Part shown: positions 19,777 through 29,661 of the stretch, piece after piece
Layout: every line of letters starts with the position of its first letter
Numbering within the stretch: the first letter of the stretch is position 1
NCBI RefSeq assembly: GCF_001277215.2
Contig: NZ_CP013940.1
Span: 2,480,001-2,544,000, forward strand
DNA length: 64,000 nucleotides
Direction of reading: 5' to 3'
DNA from: Cronobacter malonaticus LMG 23826
GTDB taxonomy: Bacteria > Pseudomonadota > Gammaproteobacteria > Enterobacterales > Enterobacteriaceae
Made by a program: the position numbers and the translations under genes
Notes under the pieces: generated by a model
What the model saw: the letters and a program-made list of their open reading frames with translations, nothing else
What the model was told of the DNA's origin: nothing
The model's database searches: none

Positions 19777-20480
19777 ATTACTCCTGGCCCTTAAGGCTTA
19801 ACTGATTAAACCTCACGCCATAAGCGCAGATGAATATCAGACATTGGCTATTCATCACGCCACGACAAGCAGTATGTCTCGCGCCATTTATAAAATACCT
19901 CACCTGTTTTTCGTATTTTAAAAACTGGACTGCGATGCAGGCATGATTCATTTATGCAAAATTTGGCTAAGGTGCTATGGCATTATTAATAGTATTGTCA
20001 TGCTATTTTTTTATTTTCTTCATTATTACCACTCCCTCACAGCTTTCTTATTACTGAGATCTACGCCTGGTTTCTTATTCAGACCGTGAGAGAGCGATCT
20101 CGCTGTCCGGACACCGTTAGCTCTGCGCGGGATGACAAAAAAATTTCAAACAAAATCATTATAAATCAGTTAAATAATCAATTTATCACCTTGCTAAACC
20201 CGCATAAAATCATTTGTGGTGCTACATCGATAGTTAACTACCTCTAAAGCATAAGTAATATTTAACAATTTTTAGTTACATTTAGTTACTTTTTTAACAC
20301 TTGCTTTAAACAGCGCAGTAGTTAGATTGGACTAATAAGAATTTTCTTGCTTTATTTCCCTCGCCATCCCTGGCGGTGCGTAACATTTATTTTTTGGACT
20401 ACCACATAACAATGCTTACCGATACGGAAGGCTGATGTCTTTGTTTCCTCAGCCGTGTGTAAATAAAACGGGGTTTCATC
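19777..20480. promoter_or_regulatory. csgBA-csgD divergent regulatory region (704 bases)
   Basis: No convincing gene lies here. The stretch is AT-rich, close in size to the corresponding E. coli region, and must hold the csgB and csgD promoters and the csgD 5' leader. In E. coli it binds OmpR, CpxR, IHF, H-NS, MlrA and CsgD, and the leader is a target of small RNAs. I did not find matches good enough to place individual sites. Confidence 0.7.
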
Positions 20481-21131
20481 ATGATTAATGAATTCCATTT
20501 GTTACATGGTCAGTCATTATTGTTGATCACCAAACCGTCTCTACAGGCCAGTGCTTTATTGCAAAATTTCAAAAGCGCGCTCAGTCTGGAGGGGAAAATC
20601 CATAATATCCAGCGCTCTCTGGAAGAGATAACAACAGGAACGCTTATTCTTTTAGATATGGCCGAAGCCGATAAAAAAAGCATGGCCTACTGGAAAGATA
20701 ATCTCGGACGACGTCCACAGACAGCAAAAGTCATTCTGCTTAATGTGCAGGATGAATACCCTTTTCAGGAAATAGAAAAATGGCCGCATATTAGCGGCGT
20801 ATTTTACGCGACAGATGACGAAAAGCGCGTCATTGAAGGGATGCGGTGCATCCTGCGGGGCGAATGCTTTTTCAACCAGCGTCTGGCGAGCTACCTGATT
20901 ACCCGCTCCGGATTTTATCATTTTCTGAACTGCGACGCCGTGCTACTGACGCATCGCGAAAAAGAGATCCTCAATAAATTGCGCTTCGGCGCCTCCAATA
21001 TGGAAATCGCACGCTCGCTGTTTATCAGTGAGAACACTGTCAAAACCCATCTTTATAACCTGTTTAAAAAACTGGCGGTAAAGAACCGTACGCAGGCAGT
21101 GACCTGGGCAAACCATCACATGAGGGGCTGA
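20481..21131 (+). CDS. csgD: Curli and biofilm master regulator CsgD
   Basis: A LuxR/FixJ-type transcription activator of csgBAC and of cellulose and other biofilm genes, 216 residues. The N-terminal receiver-like domain keeps the aspartate (LLDMAEAD, Asp59) but lacks the usual acidic pocket, as in the family. The C-terminal helix-turn-helix (about 150-210) reads LTHREKEILNKLRFGASN then ARSLFISENTVKTHLYN. The ATG follows GGGG at a spacing of 7 bases. It heads csgDEFG, with csgE starting three bases past its stop. Confidence 0.97.
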   Translation: MINEFHLLHGQSLLLITKPSLQASALLQNFKSALSLEGKIHNIQRSLEEITTGTLILLDMAEADKKSMAYWKDNLGRRPQTAKVILLNVQDEYPFQEIEKWPHISGVFYATDDEKRVIEGMRCILRGECFFNQRLASYLITRSGFYHFLNCDAVLLTHREKEILNKLRFGASNMEIARSLFISENTVKTHLYNLFKKLAVKNRTQAVTWANHHMRG

Positions 21132-21134
21132 CCC

Positions 21135-21524
21135 ATGAAGCGCTGGCTCCTCTGTGGACTGGCTGTCACGCTCTGGAGCGCGGCATTGTGCGGGCGTGCT
21201 GTCGAACCGGAGATCCCGGGCCTGGTGACTGATCATACGGTCTCTTCGGTCGGCCACGATTTTTATCGCGGTTTCGCCGAAAAATGGGATACCCCCTTTG
21301 ACGGCACGCTCTCGGTGAATGAAAAGCCGAGCGCACGCTGGGGGAGCTGGATAACCCTCACGCTCGATCAGGACGTTATTTACCAGACCTTTTTATTCCC
21401 CTCCCGCAAAGGGGCGGATAACGCGGTTGAGCTTGCGATAGCCCAGGCCAACGAGGCGCTGAAACAGCGCCAGATAGATAAGGCACTACTCAGTACCGGT
21501 GATTTAACCGGCGATGAATTTTAA
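21135..21524 (+). CDS. csgE: Curli secretion adaptor CsgE
   Basis: A periplasmic specificity factor of 129 residues that caps the CsgG pore as a nonamer and directs CsgA to it. The signal peptide ends near CGRAVE (about residue 22). The mature body has family blocks GHDFYRGFAEKWDTP, ENLSVNE-like (LSVNEKPSARWGSW) and VIYQTFLFPSRK. It starts three bases after csgD with GAGGGG before the ATG, so csgD and csgE translation may be linked. Confidence 0.95.
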   Translation: MKRWLLCGLAVTLWSAALCGRAVEPEIPGLVTDHTVSSVGHDFYRGFAEKWDTPFDGTLSVNEKPSARWGSWITLTLDQDVIYQTFLFPSRKGADNAVELAIAQANEALKQRQIDKALLSTGDLTGDEF

Positions 21525-21547
21525 TTCACTGAACGACGGAGGCTGCT

Positions 21548-21961
21548 ATGCGGCGGACATTTGCTGTCATGACGTTACTGTTGCTGTCACACCCTGGTCT
21601 GGCCGGAAATATGACCTTCCAGTTTCGTAATCCCAGTTTCGGCGGAAACCCGAATAATGGCCCTTTTCTGCTGAACAGCGCGCAGGCGCAAAACTCATAT
21701 AAGGACCCGTCTTATGACGATTATAAAATCGACACGCCTTCCGCGCTTGATAATTTTACGCAGGCGATCCAGTCACAGCTGCTGGGAGGCCTGTTAACCA
21801 ACATTAATAAAGGTAAGCCGGGTCGTATGGTCACCAACGATTTTATCGTTGATATCTCCAATCGCGACGGTCAGCTTTATCTCAACGTGACCGATCGTAA
21901 AACCGGCAAAACCTCCACGATCCAGGTCTCCGGCCTGCAGTCAGGCTCGACCAATTTTTAA
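21548..21961 (+). CDS. csgF: Curli assembly protein CsgF
   Basis: A 137-residue exported protein that binds the outer mouth of CsgG and brings CsgB to the surface to nucleate fibres. The signal peptide ends at LAG (about residue 19). The mature N-terminus [15 protein letters not shown] is the segment that plugs into CsgG in solved complexes and is fully kept. The rest contains the family's [19 protein letters not shown] and the C-terminal strand region. GGAGG precedes the ATG at good spacing. Confidence 0.96.
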   Translation: MRRTFAVMTLLLLSHPGLAGNMTFQFRNPSFGGNPNNGPFLLNSAQAQNSYKDPSYDDYKIDTPSALDNFTQAIQSQLLGGLLTNINKGKPGRMVTNDFIVDISNRDGQLYLNVTDRKTGKTSTIQVSGLQSGSTNF

Positions 21962-21989
21962 TCGCTGTGATAACAGAAGGATAATGACA

Positions 21990-22820
21990 ATGCAGCGCCT
22001 GATCGTTCTTATCGCCACAATACTATTAAGCGGGTGCCTGACCGCGCCACCGAAAGAGGCCGCAAGCCCTACCCTGATGCCACGCGGACAGAGCTATCAG
22101 GATCTCATTCACCTGCCGGAGCCGAAAGGGAAGCTTTACGTCTCGGTATATAATATTCAGGATGAAACCGGGCAGTTTAAACCCTACCCGGCCAGTAACT
22201 TCTCCACCGCAGTTCCTCAAAGCGCCACCGCCATGCTGGTGACGGCATTAAAAGATTCCCGCTGGTTCATTCCGCTGGAGCGTCAGGGTCTTCAGAATCT
22301 ACTCAATGAGCGAAAGATTATTCGCGCCTCGCAGGAAAATGGCACCGTGGGCGATAATAACCGGATGCCGCTGCAGTCGTTAATGTCTGCCAATGTCATG
22401 ATCGAAGGCTCGATTATCGGTTATGAAAGTAATGTGAAGTCAGGCGGCGCAGGCGCGAAATATTTCGGTATCGGTGCGGATACGCAATATCAGCTCGATC
22501 AGGTCGCCGTTAATTTGCGCGTCGTGAATGTCAGCACCGGTGAGGTTCTCTCCTCGGTAAATACCAGTAAAACTATTCTCTCTTATGAGGTGCAGGCGGG
22601 CGTCTTTCGCTTTATCGAATATCAGCGGCTGCTTGAGGGCGAGGTCGGGTATACTGCTAACGAACCCGTTATGCAGTGCCTCATGTCGGCCATTGAAACG
22701 GGCGTTATCTATTTAATTAACGATGGGATCACGCGCGGATTATGGGAGCTTAACGATCCAGGCGCGGTGAATAATCCTGTTCTGAAAAAATATCGCGATC
22801 TCTCCGCCCCCGCCGCCTGA
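21990..22820 (+). CDS. csgG: Curli secretion channel lipoprotein CsgG
   Basis: An outer-membrane lipoprotein forming the nonameric CsgG pore that exports curli subunits. It has 276 residues from the ATG at 21990. The lipobox is LSGC with the lipidated Cys16, and the next blocks (TLMPRGQSYQDL; KLYVSVYNIQDETGQFKPYP; NFSTAVPQSATAMLVTALKD) follow E. coli closely. The constriction residues lie in VYNIQDETG (Tyr, Asn, Phe ring) and are unchanged. An ATG two codons upstream (21984) is possible, but AGAAGG at 21975-21980 fits the second ATG better. It is the last gene of csgDEFG. Confidence 0.96.
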   Translation: MQRLIVLIATILLSGCLTAPPKEAASPTLMPRGQSYQDLIHLPEPKGKLYVSVYNIQDETGQFKPYPASNFSTAVPQSATAMLVTALKDSRWFIPLERQGLQNLLNERKIIRASQENGTVGDNNRMPLQSLMSANVMIEGSIIGYESNVKSGGAGAKYFGIGADTQYQLDQVAVNLRVVNVSTGEVLSSVNTSKTILSYEVQAGVFRFIEYQRLLEGEVGYTANEPVMQCLMSAIETGVIYLINDGITRGLWELNDPGAVNNPVLKKYRDLSAPAA

Positions 22821-22834
22821 CTGGCAGTAAAAAA

Positions 22835-22982
22835 CCACCTGCATAGCAGGTGGCATTGATAACGCCCCACAGCGGCGTACTAAAAACCCTAACAAAAAAT
22901 CTCTGCCTGTTCTGAAAGATTTAAATCCAAAGACAATAAGGCAAAGCCAAAACCTGTTGCTGACCACCTCCATAGGAGGTGG
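22835..22982. repeat. Pair of related hairpins after csgG
   Basis: CCACCTGCATAGCAGGTGG (22835-22853) and CCACCTCCATAGGAGGTGG (22964-22982) are near-identical inverted repeats 129 bases apart. They differ by a paired C/G exchange that keeps the stem intact. The first is followed on the minus strand by TTTTTT, so it could terminate leftward transcription. No gene is apparent between them. Confidence 0.7.
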
Positions 22983-22999
22983 TGTTCATGCAGGGATAA

Positions 23000-23027
23000 A
23001 AAAACCCGCTCACGCGGGTTTTCTTTT
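23000..23027. terminator. Bidirectional terminator between csgDEFG and ycdZ
   Basis: Stem ACCCGC-type arm (23004-23009) with GCGGGT (23014-23019), an A run on the left and TTTCTTTT on the right. Confidence 0.85.
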
Positions 23028-23505
23028 ATTGCTCCGTCGCAGTGGTTTTCTTTGGCTCGCTGCGCCCGGCAAGCCACTGCCCGCTGCATTTCATCGCCAC
23101 ACCAAACAGCAACCCCAGCAGCAGCGCCGGGAGGACGTTTTTCCAGTCACCCTGCCCGGCAAATGTAGCGCAGGCGCCGATAAACGTGCCCGGTACAAAG
23201 CCAAGCAGCGTCTGGCGCGACTGAATACACATTAAAAACGCCACCACACCGGTCATGGCGTAGCTTAACCACGCGACCTCAGGTGCCACAGCGCTACCCG
23301 CAATAATTACCTGCGCCCAGAGTACGCCGCTGCACAGCGTAAAGAGGATGGTCAGAAAACCCGTGACGCCCCCTTTAGGGCTGGCGAACCAGGCGGTACA
23401 GCCGAGAAAGCCCGCCCAGGAAGGCAGGCCGAGCGCGACGGCAGCCCACGCCCAGAGGGCGGAGAGCAGGCCGGTCGTTAATGCGAGAGAAAAGTGTCTG
23501 TTCAT
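23026..23505 (-). CDS. ycdZ: Inner-membrane protein YcdZ (DUF1097)
   Basis: A 159-residue integral membrane protein with about five hydrophobic segments, of the DUF1097 family; E. coli YcdZ has 163 residues. No transport or catalytic residues are known. The start at 23505 (MNRHFSLALTTG) gives a normal membrane-protein N-terminus; 18 more in-frame codons upstream are not conserved. The C-terminal tail is short and charged (GRSEPKKTTATEQ). It is transcribed alone toward the terminator it shares with csgG. Confidence 0.9.
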   Translation of the reverse strand: MNRHFSLALTTGLLSALWAWAAVALGLPSWAGFLGCTAWFASPKGGVTGFLTILFTLCSGVLWAQVIIAGSAVAPEVAWLSYAMTGVVAFLMCIQSRQTLLGFVPGTFIGACATFAGQGDWKNVLPALLLGLLFGVAMKCSGQWLAGRSEPKKTTATEQ

Positions 23506-23614
23506 GGCGGCGTATCTTAGCAAAACGCCGCCTGAGAAATGCGATCTGACGCACGTCACATGAAATAACGCACAGTGAGTTACATTTTAAATGTGAATAA
23601 AATCACACTTAAAG

Positions 23615-24181
23615 CTACTCTGCATCGTTTTCTTCTTCGTCTTCCTGCAACTCTTCCCACATTGCCTGGATGGCTTCACGAGTAACCTGCGCCAGCGTGC
23701 GCCAGAACGGCGTAGCGGCGTGGGCTTCCACTTTGCCGAGGAACGTTTCATACCACGGGATCAGGAACTCGCCGAATAAGGTTTCCTGCGCCTCAATTTC
23801 ATCTTCCGCAGACTGATCTTCAAGCCACGAGGCCGCGAGTAACAGCAGGCCGAAATGATCCGCCGGCGCCTCGCCAAGCGGCATGCCGCGCGCGGTTAAA
23901 AAGGCGCGAACGTCCTGCTCGCTGCTTCCCTCTACCCATGCAGAACGCAGCGGTGCCACGCGGGCGTCATCCTGGCCAAACAGTGCCTGGTAATCTGCCT
24001 GGATCTCTTCCGGCTGTGCGCTTTTTTGCAGCCGTGCCAGCAGCTCATCCTGCTCCAGCGGCCAATTCTGCGCGAGCTTTCCTTCGCGGATAAGGCCGTA
24101 GATCGGTGCCATGACCGGGTCCTGCGGCGCACGGTACCAGAGAGAGCCGAGCAGACGGCAAATTATTGAAAACTCATTCAT
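23615..24181 (-). CDS. ycdY: TorD-family chaperone YcdY
   Basis: A 188-residue all-helical cytosolic protein of the TorD/DmsD redox-enzyme maturation family. In E. coli, YcdY has been reported to interact with YcdX and to raise its phosphatase activity. Family landmarks are the N-terminal RLLGSLWYRAPQDPV, the central motif APADHFGLLLLAASWL (E(P)xDHxxxE-like) and the late FLIPWYETFLGKVE. The C-terminus is an acidic tail (EELQEDEEENDAE). It overlaps nothing but starts just 24 bases after ycdX ends, so the two are probably one operon. Confidence 0.94.
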   Translation of the reverse strand: MNEFSIICRLLGSLWYRAPQDPVMAPIYGLIREGKLAQNWPLEQDELLARLQKSAQPEEIQADYQALFGQDDARVAPLRSAWVEGSSEQDVRAFLTARGMPLGEAPADHFGLLLLAASWLEDQSAEDEIEAQETLFGEFLIPWYETFLGKVEAHAATPFWRTLAQVTREAIQAMWEELQEDEEENDAE

Positions 24182-24205
24182 TAACAGATTCCATTTCAGG
24201 CAAAA

Positions 24206-24943
24206 TTAAAGGGCGGCAAATTCAGCAATCGGCGTCATACCGCGTGTTTCAAGAAAATCGAGCAGGCGGCGCGGCGTCACGTTCAGGATGCGATCTTCCG
24301 GGAAACCCACTTCATCCAGCACCTTGCGGCACTCATGGAAATCACCGAGCGTAAAGGCGGTGTGAGAATCAGACCCCAGCGCCACCCAGCCGCCCGCCTC
24401 GCGCACGGCAGCGGCGATCGCTTTGCAGTTCGGTCCGCTGCCCTTGCGGGAGTGGGTGAACGATGAGTTATTGATCTCCAGCGCGACCTGATATTTGGCG
24501 GCTGCTTCGGCAATAGCCTGAATATCGACGGGATATTTCGGGTTACCAGGGTGGCTGATGATATGCACCGTGCCGCTCGCCATCGCCGCGATCATCGCTT
24601 CGGTATTCGCGTCTTTATCCTGCGCCGCGAACACGGGTTCGTGAAAACCCGCGACGATCAGATCGAGTGAATCGAGCATCGGGCCGGTGCAGTCGATCTC
24701 GCCTTCGCGGTTTTTAATATTCGCTTCAATACCGCGCAGGATGCCGACGCCGTCTACCACACGCGGCCAGATGCGCATATTAATAAAGTGCCAGTGATGC
24801 GGCGCATCCGCCATGTCCGGGCCGTGATCGGTAATAGCAAGCAGCCGGACGCCTTTCTGCTTCGCCGCGGCGATGTAATCATGCAGATTGCTGTAAGCAT
24901 GGGTGCTGGCGACAGTGTGCATATGCAGGTCTACGGGATACAT
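24206..24943 (-). CDS. ycdX: Zinc-dependent phosphatase YcdX (PHP family)
   Basis: A cytosolic metal-dependent phosphatase of the PHP family, 245 residues as in E. coli, whose structure holds three zinc ions. Metal ligands are visible: [14 protein letters not shown] near residues 5-18, TDHGPDM near residue 39, a glutamate in [17 protein letters not shown] near residue 131 and SDSHTAF near residue 192. The start at 24943 follows GAGGAGAGCGCC; the 88 extra in-frame codons upstream are not conserved. It is followed by ycdY, its reported partner. Physiological substrate is unknown; swarming motility is affected in E. coli mutants. Confidence 0.95.
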   Translation of the reverse strand: MYPVDLHMHTVASTHAYSNLHDYIAAAKQKGVRLLAITDHGPDMADAPHHWHFINMRIWPRVVDGVGILRGIEANIKNREGEIDCTGPMLDSLDLIVAGFHEPVFAAQDKDANTEAMIAAMASGTVHIISHPGNPKYPVDIQAIAEAAAKYQVALEINNSSFTHSRKGSGPNCKAIAAAVREAGGWVALGSDSHTAFTLGDFHECRKVLDEVGFPEDRILNVTPRRLLDFLETRGMTPIAEFAAL

Positions 24944-25019
24944 GGCGCTCTCCTCTGTGATTTTGAGCAAGAATAACAGGTATCCCCGGCGATTTTTAGC
25001 CGAATCGCCGGGGCGCGCG

Positions 25020-25961
25020 CTAGTAGCCGCGCGCCACGTCCACCTGATTCGGCGGCATCTCGCCGCGCTCGATTCGCGTAATACTCTGTGCGATAAACAC
25101 CACCGCTTCTTCAGGCCGGGTGACCGCCGCCACGTGTGGCGTAATGCGCACGCGCGGGTGTCGCCACAGGGGGCTGTCGCTGGGGAGCGGCTCCTGATGA
25201 AAAACATCCAGCATCGCGCCTTTTACTTTTCCGCTATTCAGCGCGGCCAGCAAATCCTCTTCCACCAGATGAACGCCGCGCGCCAGATTCAGGACATAAG
25301 CATTGTCGTCAAGCGCCGCCAGCAACTGCGCGTTAATAATGCCCGCCGTTTCCGGCGTGTTGGGCAGAAGATTGACCAGCACGCGCGTACCGTGCAGAAA
25401 AGCGGACAGTTCGTCCGCGCCGGCAAAACTTTCCACGCCAGCCCGCGTTTTGCGGCTGCGGCTCCAGCTGCGCACCGGAAATCCGAAGCGGCTGAGACTC
25501 TGTGCCACCTGGCCGCCGAGCACGCCCGCGCCCAGCACGCCGATGGTGAAATCCGCATGGCGATACTCTTCAAGCGGCTCCCAGCACACTTCACGCTGTA
25601 GCGCGGCGTAATCATCAAAACGCCTGAACCAGTGCAGTACCTGGCTTGTGGCGTACTCCTGCATCTGTGCAGCCATGCCGGTATCTTCCATGCGATACAG
25701 CGGTACGCCCGGCGGCAGCAGATCCGGGTGTTCATTCAGACGGCTTAACAGCGAATCGACGCCCGCGCCGAGTGCGAAAATCGCTTTCAGCGTCACGCGC
25801 CCGCGCAGCATTTCATACGGCGGATGCCAGACCAGCGCGTAATCTGCGGCTGTGTTATCGCCGGGCTGCCAGGCGCGAAGGCGCGTCTGAGGTAGATGGC
25901 GTTGCAGTAAAGCCGCCCACTCGTCAACATTAAAGGTGGGATGGTAAAAGAGGATGTCCAC
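25020..25961 (-). CDS. ghrA: Glyoxylate/hydroxypyruvate reductase A
   Basis: An NADPH-dependent D-2-hydroxyacid dehydrogenase of 313 residues that reduces glyoxylate and hydroxypyruvate in the cytosol. The nucleotide fold motif is [16 protein letters not shown] near residues 141-156 with a following RSWSRSRK basic stretch suited to NADPH. The catalytic Arg is in [15 protein letters not shown] (about 227), the acid in [11 protein letters not shown] (about 255), and the His in [10 protein letters not shown] (about 275). In E. coli the gene sits beside tRNA-Ser serX, as here once the fimbrial block is discounted. It is a single gene. Confidence 0.95.
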   Translation of the reverse strand: MDILFYHPTFNVDEWAALLQRHLPQTRLRAWQPGDNTAADYALVWHPPYEMLRGRVTLKAIFALGAGVDSLLSRLNEHPDLLPPGVPLYRMEDTGMAAQMQEYATSQVLHWFRRFDDYAALQREVCWEPLEEYRHADFTIGVLGAGVLGGQVAQSLSRFGFPVRSWSRSRKTRAGVESFAGADELSAFLHGTRVLVNLLPNTPETAGIINAQLLAALDDNAYVLNLARGVHLVEEDLLAALNSGKVKGAMLDVFHQEPLPSDSPLWRHPRVRITPHVAAVTRPEEAVVFIAQSITRIERGEMPPNQVDVARGY

Positions 25962-26046
25962 GGCGCTTCTCCAGACAGGTTGATGGCATTTACCATAACA
26001 AAATCAGCCACCTTTTGGGCGGCTGCGTAAGGAAAAGCAGGTAATG

Positions 26047-27072
26047 TCAGCGAATATTGACGGTTATCGACGCGGAGCCGGAAAATTTGCCATTCTGCGG
26101 CGTCTTGCCGCTGAGGTTTACCGGCGCGGTGAGAATATCTACCGCGCCGGTACGTCTTGAAATATCGGCAGATGGGTCCAGCGGCATCGGCACTTCGCCG
26201 GTGTTGACAGGGATCACTTGCTCGCTGTGGTTTTTTATCAAAACGCCGACATCCGGGTTGTTAGTGGCAAGCGCTTCCGGCATGCCATCCGCTGGCGCGC
26301 CTGAAAACGTCATGGTTAATGCCACGCCATCGCTGATATTTTTGCAGATATAAACAATGGCCGTTTTTTTATCCACGAAACCATCCGGCTTGTGGCCCCG
26401 GGTCGTAAAATTACTGGCAAAGATGGTGCCGAAATCGACGGTAATCACTTCGCCCGCGTTGATTTCACAGCTTTGTGGCACAGTAATGGAGCCCTGTACA
26501 AAAACTTTCGCCATTGGCTCGCTGGAATACTGTCCCGGCCTGACGGTGCCATAGATTGCCGCCACGGCCATTTGCGGGATGACGATCTGCCCAAGAAAAG
26601 GCTTACTAATGCGAAACGTCAGCGTTCCGCTCTGTCCGGTGGTAAAACTGTTTAACGAACAGCCATTATTTTTTTTGTTCCAGACATCAATAAACGGCAC
26701 CTGCATATCCCCCACGTTGGCAATGTTAATTGCCGCTGCCAGATCGATATTGTCATTGACGCGGATATAAGACGAACTGCCATACTCGATCGCCGGAGCC
26801 AGGTACTCACTTTTATAACTCACGCCAGGATGCGGGTCTTTATTGAGATCGCTGTCATCACAGTCACAATGCGCACTATAGCTTTCCGAGGAGCCAAACC
26901 GTTCAGTAAAGGTTTTCCCGACCTGATTATCATCAGGGTTAGCGACCGATGTACTTGCATCCACATTAAAAATTTTCGGCCCCCCCGTAGTGGTGCAAAA
27001 TCCTGTCGCTGCAAAAGCATACGATGGGAGAAAAGCGCATAAAATCAGCAGCCCGCTTAATAATCTCAACAT
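26047..27072 (-). CDS. Fimbrial tip adhesin-like protein
   Basis: A 341-residue exported protein, last gene of a chaperone-usher operon. The signal peptide ends at AFA before ATGFCTTTGG. The first ~180 residues form a cysteine-containing lectin-like domain of unrecognised specificity (HCDCDDSD and GCSLNSF give pairs of Cys). The second half is a pilin domain: Cys pair in VPQSCEINAGE and IVYICKN, and a C-terminal alternating strand ending SASITVNIR that the chaperone would hold. This two-domain layout is that of FimH-type tip adhesins. The receptor cannot be predicted. It begins 15 bases after the usher stop. Confidence 0.85.
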   Translation of the reverse strand: MLRLLSGLLILCAFLPSYAFAATGFCTTTGGPKIFNVDASTSVANPDDNQVGKTFTERFGSSESYSAHCDCDDSDLNKDPHPGVSYKSEYLAPAIEYGSSSYIRVNDNIDLAAAINIANVGDMQVPFIDVWNKKNNGCSLNSFTTGQSGTLTFRISKPFLGQIVIPQMAVAAIYGTVRPGQYSSEPMAKVFVQGSITVPQSCEINAGEVITVDFGTIFASNFTTRGHKPDGFVDKKTAIVYICKNISDGVALTMTFSGAPADGMPEALATNNPDVGVLIKNHSEQVIPVNTGEVPMPLDPSADISRRTGAVDILTAPVNLSGKTPQNGKFSGSASITVNIR

Positions 27073-27087
27073 AATGATGTTCTCTTA

Positions 27088-29661
27088 TTATTGGCACACG
27101 GCCGTCAGAGGAAGGAGATCGCCTTTATCTGGCGCGGCTTCAGGTATAGCGACAGAGGCCTGGCAGCGCTGATCGGTTTGGTTTCCCCACTTCACCTGAA
27201 CCATGCCGTTTTCTTTAACGCCTGAGAGGTACACCACGCCACCTTCATCCACGATGCTTTCATAGCCCTCGATACCACCAAGCGTCACCAGCGCACCAAA
27301 CGGTACCGGCTCACCGTTCGCCTGACGCAGCGTTAACAGCAACCTTAGCCCTTCCCGAGCGTCAACGTGCGCATAAACCAGCGCGCCTTTATTGGGGATT
27401 AGCGTCAGGTGCGTATTTTCCGCATCGACGCCAGCGGGCATCGTTGTGGTATCCAGCGCGAGCTCGTTTCTTTCATAAGGGGAAAGCCAGGGAATGACGG
27501 CGTAACCCAGCCAGTCAGTCGAAACACCGGCCTGGTTTTTAAAGCGGATATCACTGGCACCGTTGGCATCGACCAGCGCGAAGGCGTCGCCAAGCGGTTG
27601 AGAGAGCGTAACGCCATGTGGATGCATGACCAGCGCGCCGGACGCGCCATAACTCCACTGCTGCGAATCATCAGCGTGGTAATAGCCGAGGCTCAGGTTG
27701 GCGAAGCGTGATTTATAGTTGAGATCGGCGCTGCTGTCAGCGGTGTCATCACCACTCTGTCCCGCCTGGTTGTAGCTCTGCTGGAGCGAATAGCTGAGCC
27801 TGCCGTCATCCAGCAACGTGCCGCTAAGACCACTTTGATAACGGGTGTCGCCATCCTGATTCTGGGTGACGTTAAACGTAGCCCAGCTGTTAGCCAGCCA
27901 GCGGCTTAGCGGCACGCTGATGCCGAGCGCAATTTGCCGGTCGGTCTGATCGTCTGTTTTATTCCATGTAGAAGAGAGCGTCCAGGTGACGCCCGCGGTT
28001 GAAAACGCGAAGCCCGCCGAGAGATTCCTCTCTTTATCCGTACGGTTCCAGAAGTCACGCTGATAGCCGTTGAGGTAAAACGAACCGTAGCCATCAAGCG
28101 TCTGATTGATACTGATCTGCAACTGGCTGCGCTGCTGATAATAACCGCCGTAGCGATCGTCATACCAGGACGCATCATGGTTTGCTTCGTCAAAATCGAA
28201 GTAACCGCTGGTGGAATAGCGGTAGCCTGCAAGCGTGATGGACGTATCCGTCAGCTCAATATTTTTAGAATACTGAAAGCGATATGACTGGCCTGACGAC
28301 GTGGTGTTATTTTGCAACTGGCTGCGTGCATGCGTGACGTCTAACGAGATCGATCCCCATTCATCCAGACCGACGCCGACGCCCAGCGCCGCACCCTGCC
28401 AGGTATCCGCCCCCATTGCGCCACCGTAAAGTGTTAACTGATTATTGACGCCGTATATCAGCGTACCCTGCGCAAACGCGGGCGTGGCATCTTGAGAACT
28501 GTTTGGATCGTACTTCCCCGCCGTCAGGCTGTATTTAACCTGACCGGGCCGTTGCATGATCGGTACGGCAGAAAACGGCTGAATGAAGCGCCGCTCTTTG
28601 CCGTCGGCTTCTTTGATGGTCACTTCCAGATCGCCGCTGTGTGAGGTGGGGTAGAGATCGCTGATTTCAAACGCGCCTGGCGCAACGGTATCCTGGAAAA
28701 TGATATAGCCATTCTGGCGCACCGTGACTTCCGCGTTTGAATTCGCGATGCCGCGGATCACCGGCGCAAACCCGCGCAGGCTGTCAGGCAACATATTGTC
28801 ATCTGTCGCAAGTTGCGCGCCTTTGAACTTTACGCTGTCAAAAATCATCGACGGGGAGTAGCTTTCGCCAAGCGTTAGCTGCGAGCGCCACGGTTTAATA
28901 TCGCGCTGCAAAAAGGTGTAGATAGAATCCCAGTGCGATTCGTCGTCACTTTTACTCCAGGTGGAATAGTTGCGCACCCGCCACGGACCGACGTTCAGGC
29001 CGTTTTGTAAATTGAGATACTGCGAGGAGTCCCCCTCACCTGCATCGCTTTGCGTATCTGTGCCGTTGAACGTGTAATTACTAAATAGCGCCGGGATCCC
29101 GTCATCCCAGTACTGCGGATCCACGTAACCACGGGCGGTGCGCCGCAGCGCTGCCTGTGGAATACTCACTTCCAGCGCCATCTTATGCGTGTTGAGCCGC
29201 ACCGATGCCGCCGGAATCAGCGCGCCGATATCGTCAATAGGCGCAAGCGGACCAAGGGCCGCCAGCGCCGGATAAGCATCTGTTTTTACATTAAGTTCCT
29301 GCAGCAGCGCAGGAGTAATCACCGGATGTGTTTCTCCGCTCACATCTACTGTAAGTGGGATCGTTCGGGTAAATATTTCATTGTCGTTAAGCCAAATGCG
29401 CAGCGGGTAGTTGCCCGCAGGCAACTTATCTTTGGTGCTGAAAATTGACAGATCAACACCCCGCAGCCCCGGATCGCCCTGTTCCATTAACATCGGGTCA
29501 AACCAGACTTTCTCCTGCGCAAAAGCACAAGAAAAGCCACCCAGGGCGAGCACCAGCGCGGCGGCTACCGGCAGCGCCAGATAACGCATGCCGATTTCCC
29601 GATCATTATTTAAGAAAAAAGCACTGTTTTTCACGGGCGCATTCCTTGCTTTATGGCTCAC
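27088..29661 (-). CDS. Fimbrial outer-membrane usher (FimD/PapC family)
   Basis: The outer-membrane pore that recruits chaperone-subunit complexes and assembles the fimbria. It has 857 residues from a GTG at 29661 whose bases overlap the chaperone stop (GTGA), so translation is probably coupled. The signal peptide starts at the internal methionine at 29589 (MRYLALPVAAALVLALGG), an alternative start giving 833 residues. Domain order: N-terminal periplasmic domain (WFDPMLMEQGDPGLRGVDLS), 24-strand barrel with plug (FAPVIRGIANSNAEVTVRQNG), and C-terminal beta domains with a Cys pair near the end (DQRCQASV ... TAVCQ). Confidence 0.93.
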   Translation of the reverse strand: MSHKARNAPVKNSAFFLNNDREIGMRYLALPVAAALVLALGGFSCAFAQEKVWFDPMLMEQGDPGLRGVDLSIFSTKDKLPAGNYPLRIWLNDNEIFTRTIPLTVDVSGETHPVITPALLQELNVKTDAYPALAALGPLAPIDDIGALIPAASVRLNTHKMALEVSIPQAALRRTARGYVDPQYWDDGIPALFSNYTFNGTDTQSDAGEGDSSQYLNLQNGLNVGPWRVRNYSTWSKSDDESHWDSIYTFLQRDIKPWRSQLTLGESYSPSMIFDSVKFKGAQLATDDNMLPDSLRGFAPVIRGIANSNAEVTVRQNGYIIFQDTVAPGAFEISDLYPTSHSGDLEVTIKEADGKERRFIQPFSAVPIMQRPGQVKYSLTAGKYDPNSSQDATPAFAQGTLIYGVNNQLTLYGGAMGADTWQGAALGVGVGLDEWGSISLDVTHARSQLQNNTTSSGQSYRFQYSKNIELTDTSITLAGYRYSTSGYFDFDEANHDASWYDDRYGGYYQQRSQLQISINQTLDGYGSFYLNGYQRDFWNRTDKERNLSAGFAFSTAGVTWTLSSTWNKTDDQTDRQIALGISVPLSRWLANSWATFNVTQNQDGDTRYQSGLSGTLLDDGRLSYSLQQSYNQAGQSGDDTADSSADLNYKSRFANLSLGYYHADDSQQWSYGASGALVMHPHGVTLSQPLGDAFALVDANGASDIRFKNQAGVSTDWLGYAVIPWLSPYERNELALDTTTMPAGVDAENTHLTLIPNKGALVYAHVDAREGLRLLLTLRQANGEPVPFGALVTLGGIEGYESIVDEGGVVYLSGVKENGMVQVKWGNQTDQRCQASVAIPEAAPDKGDLLPLTAVCQ

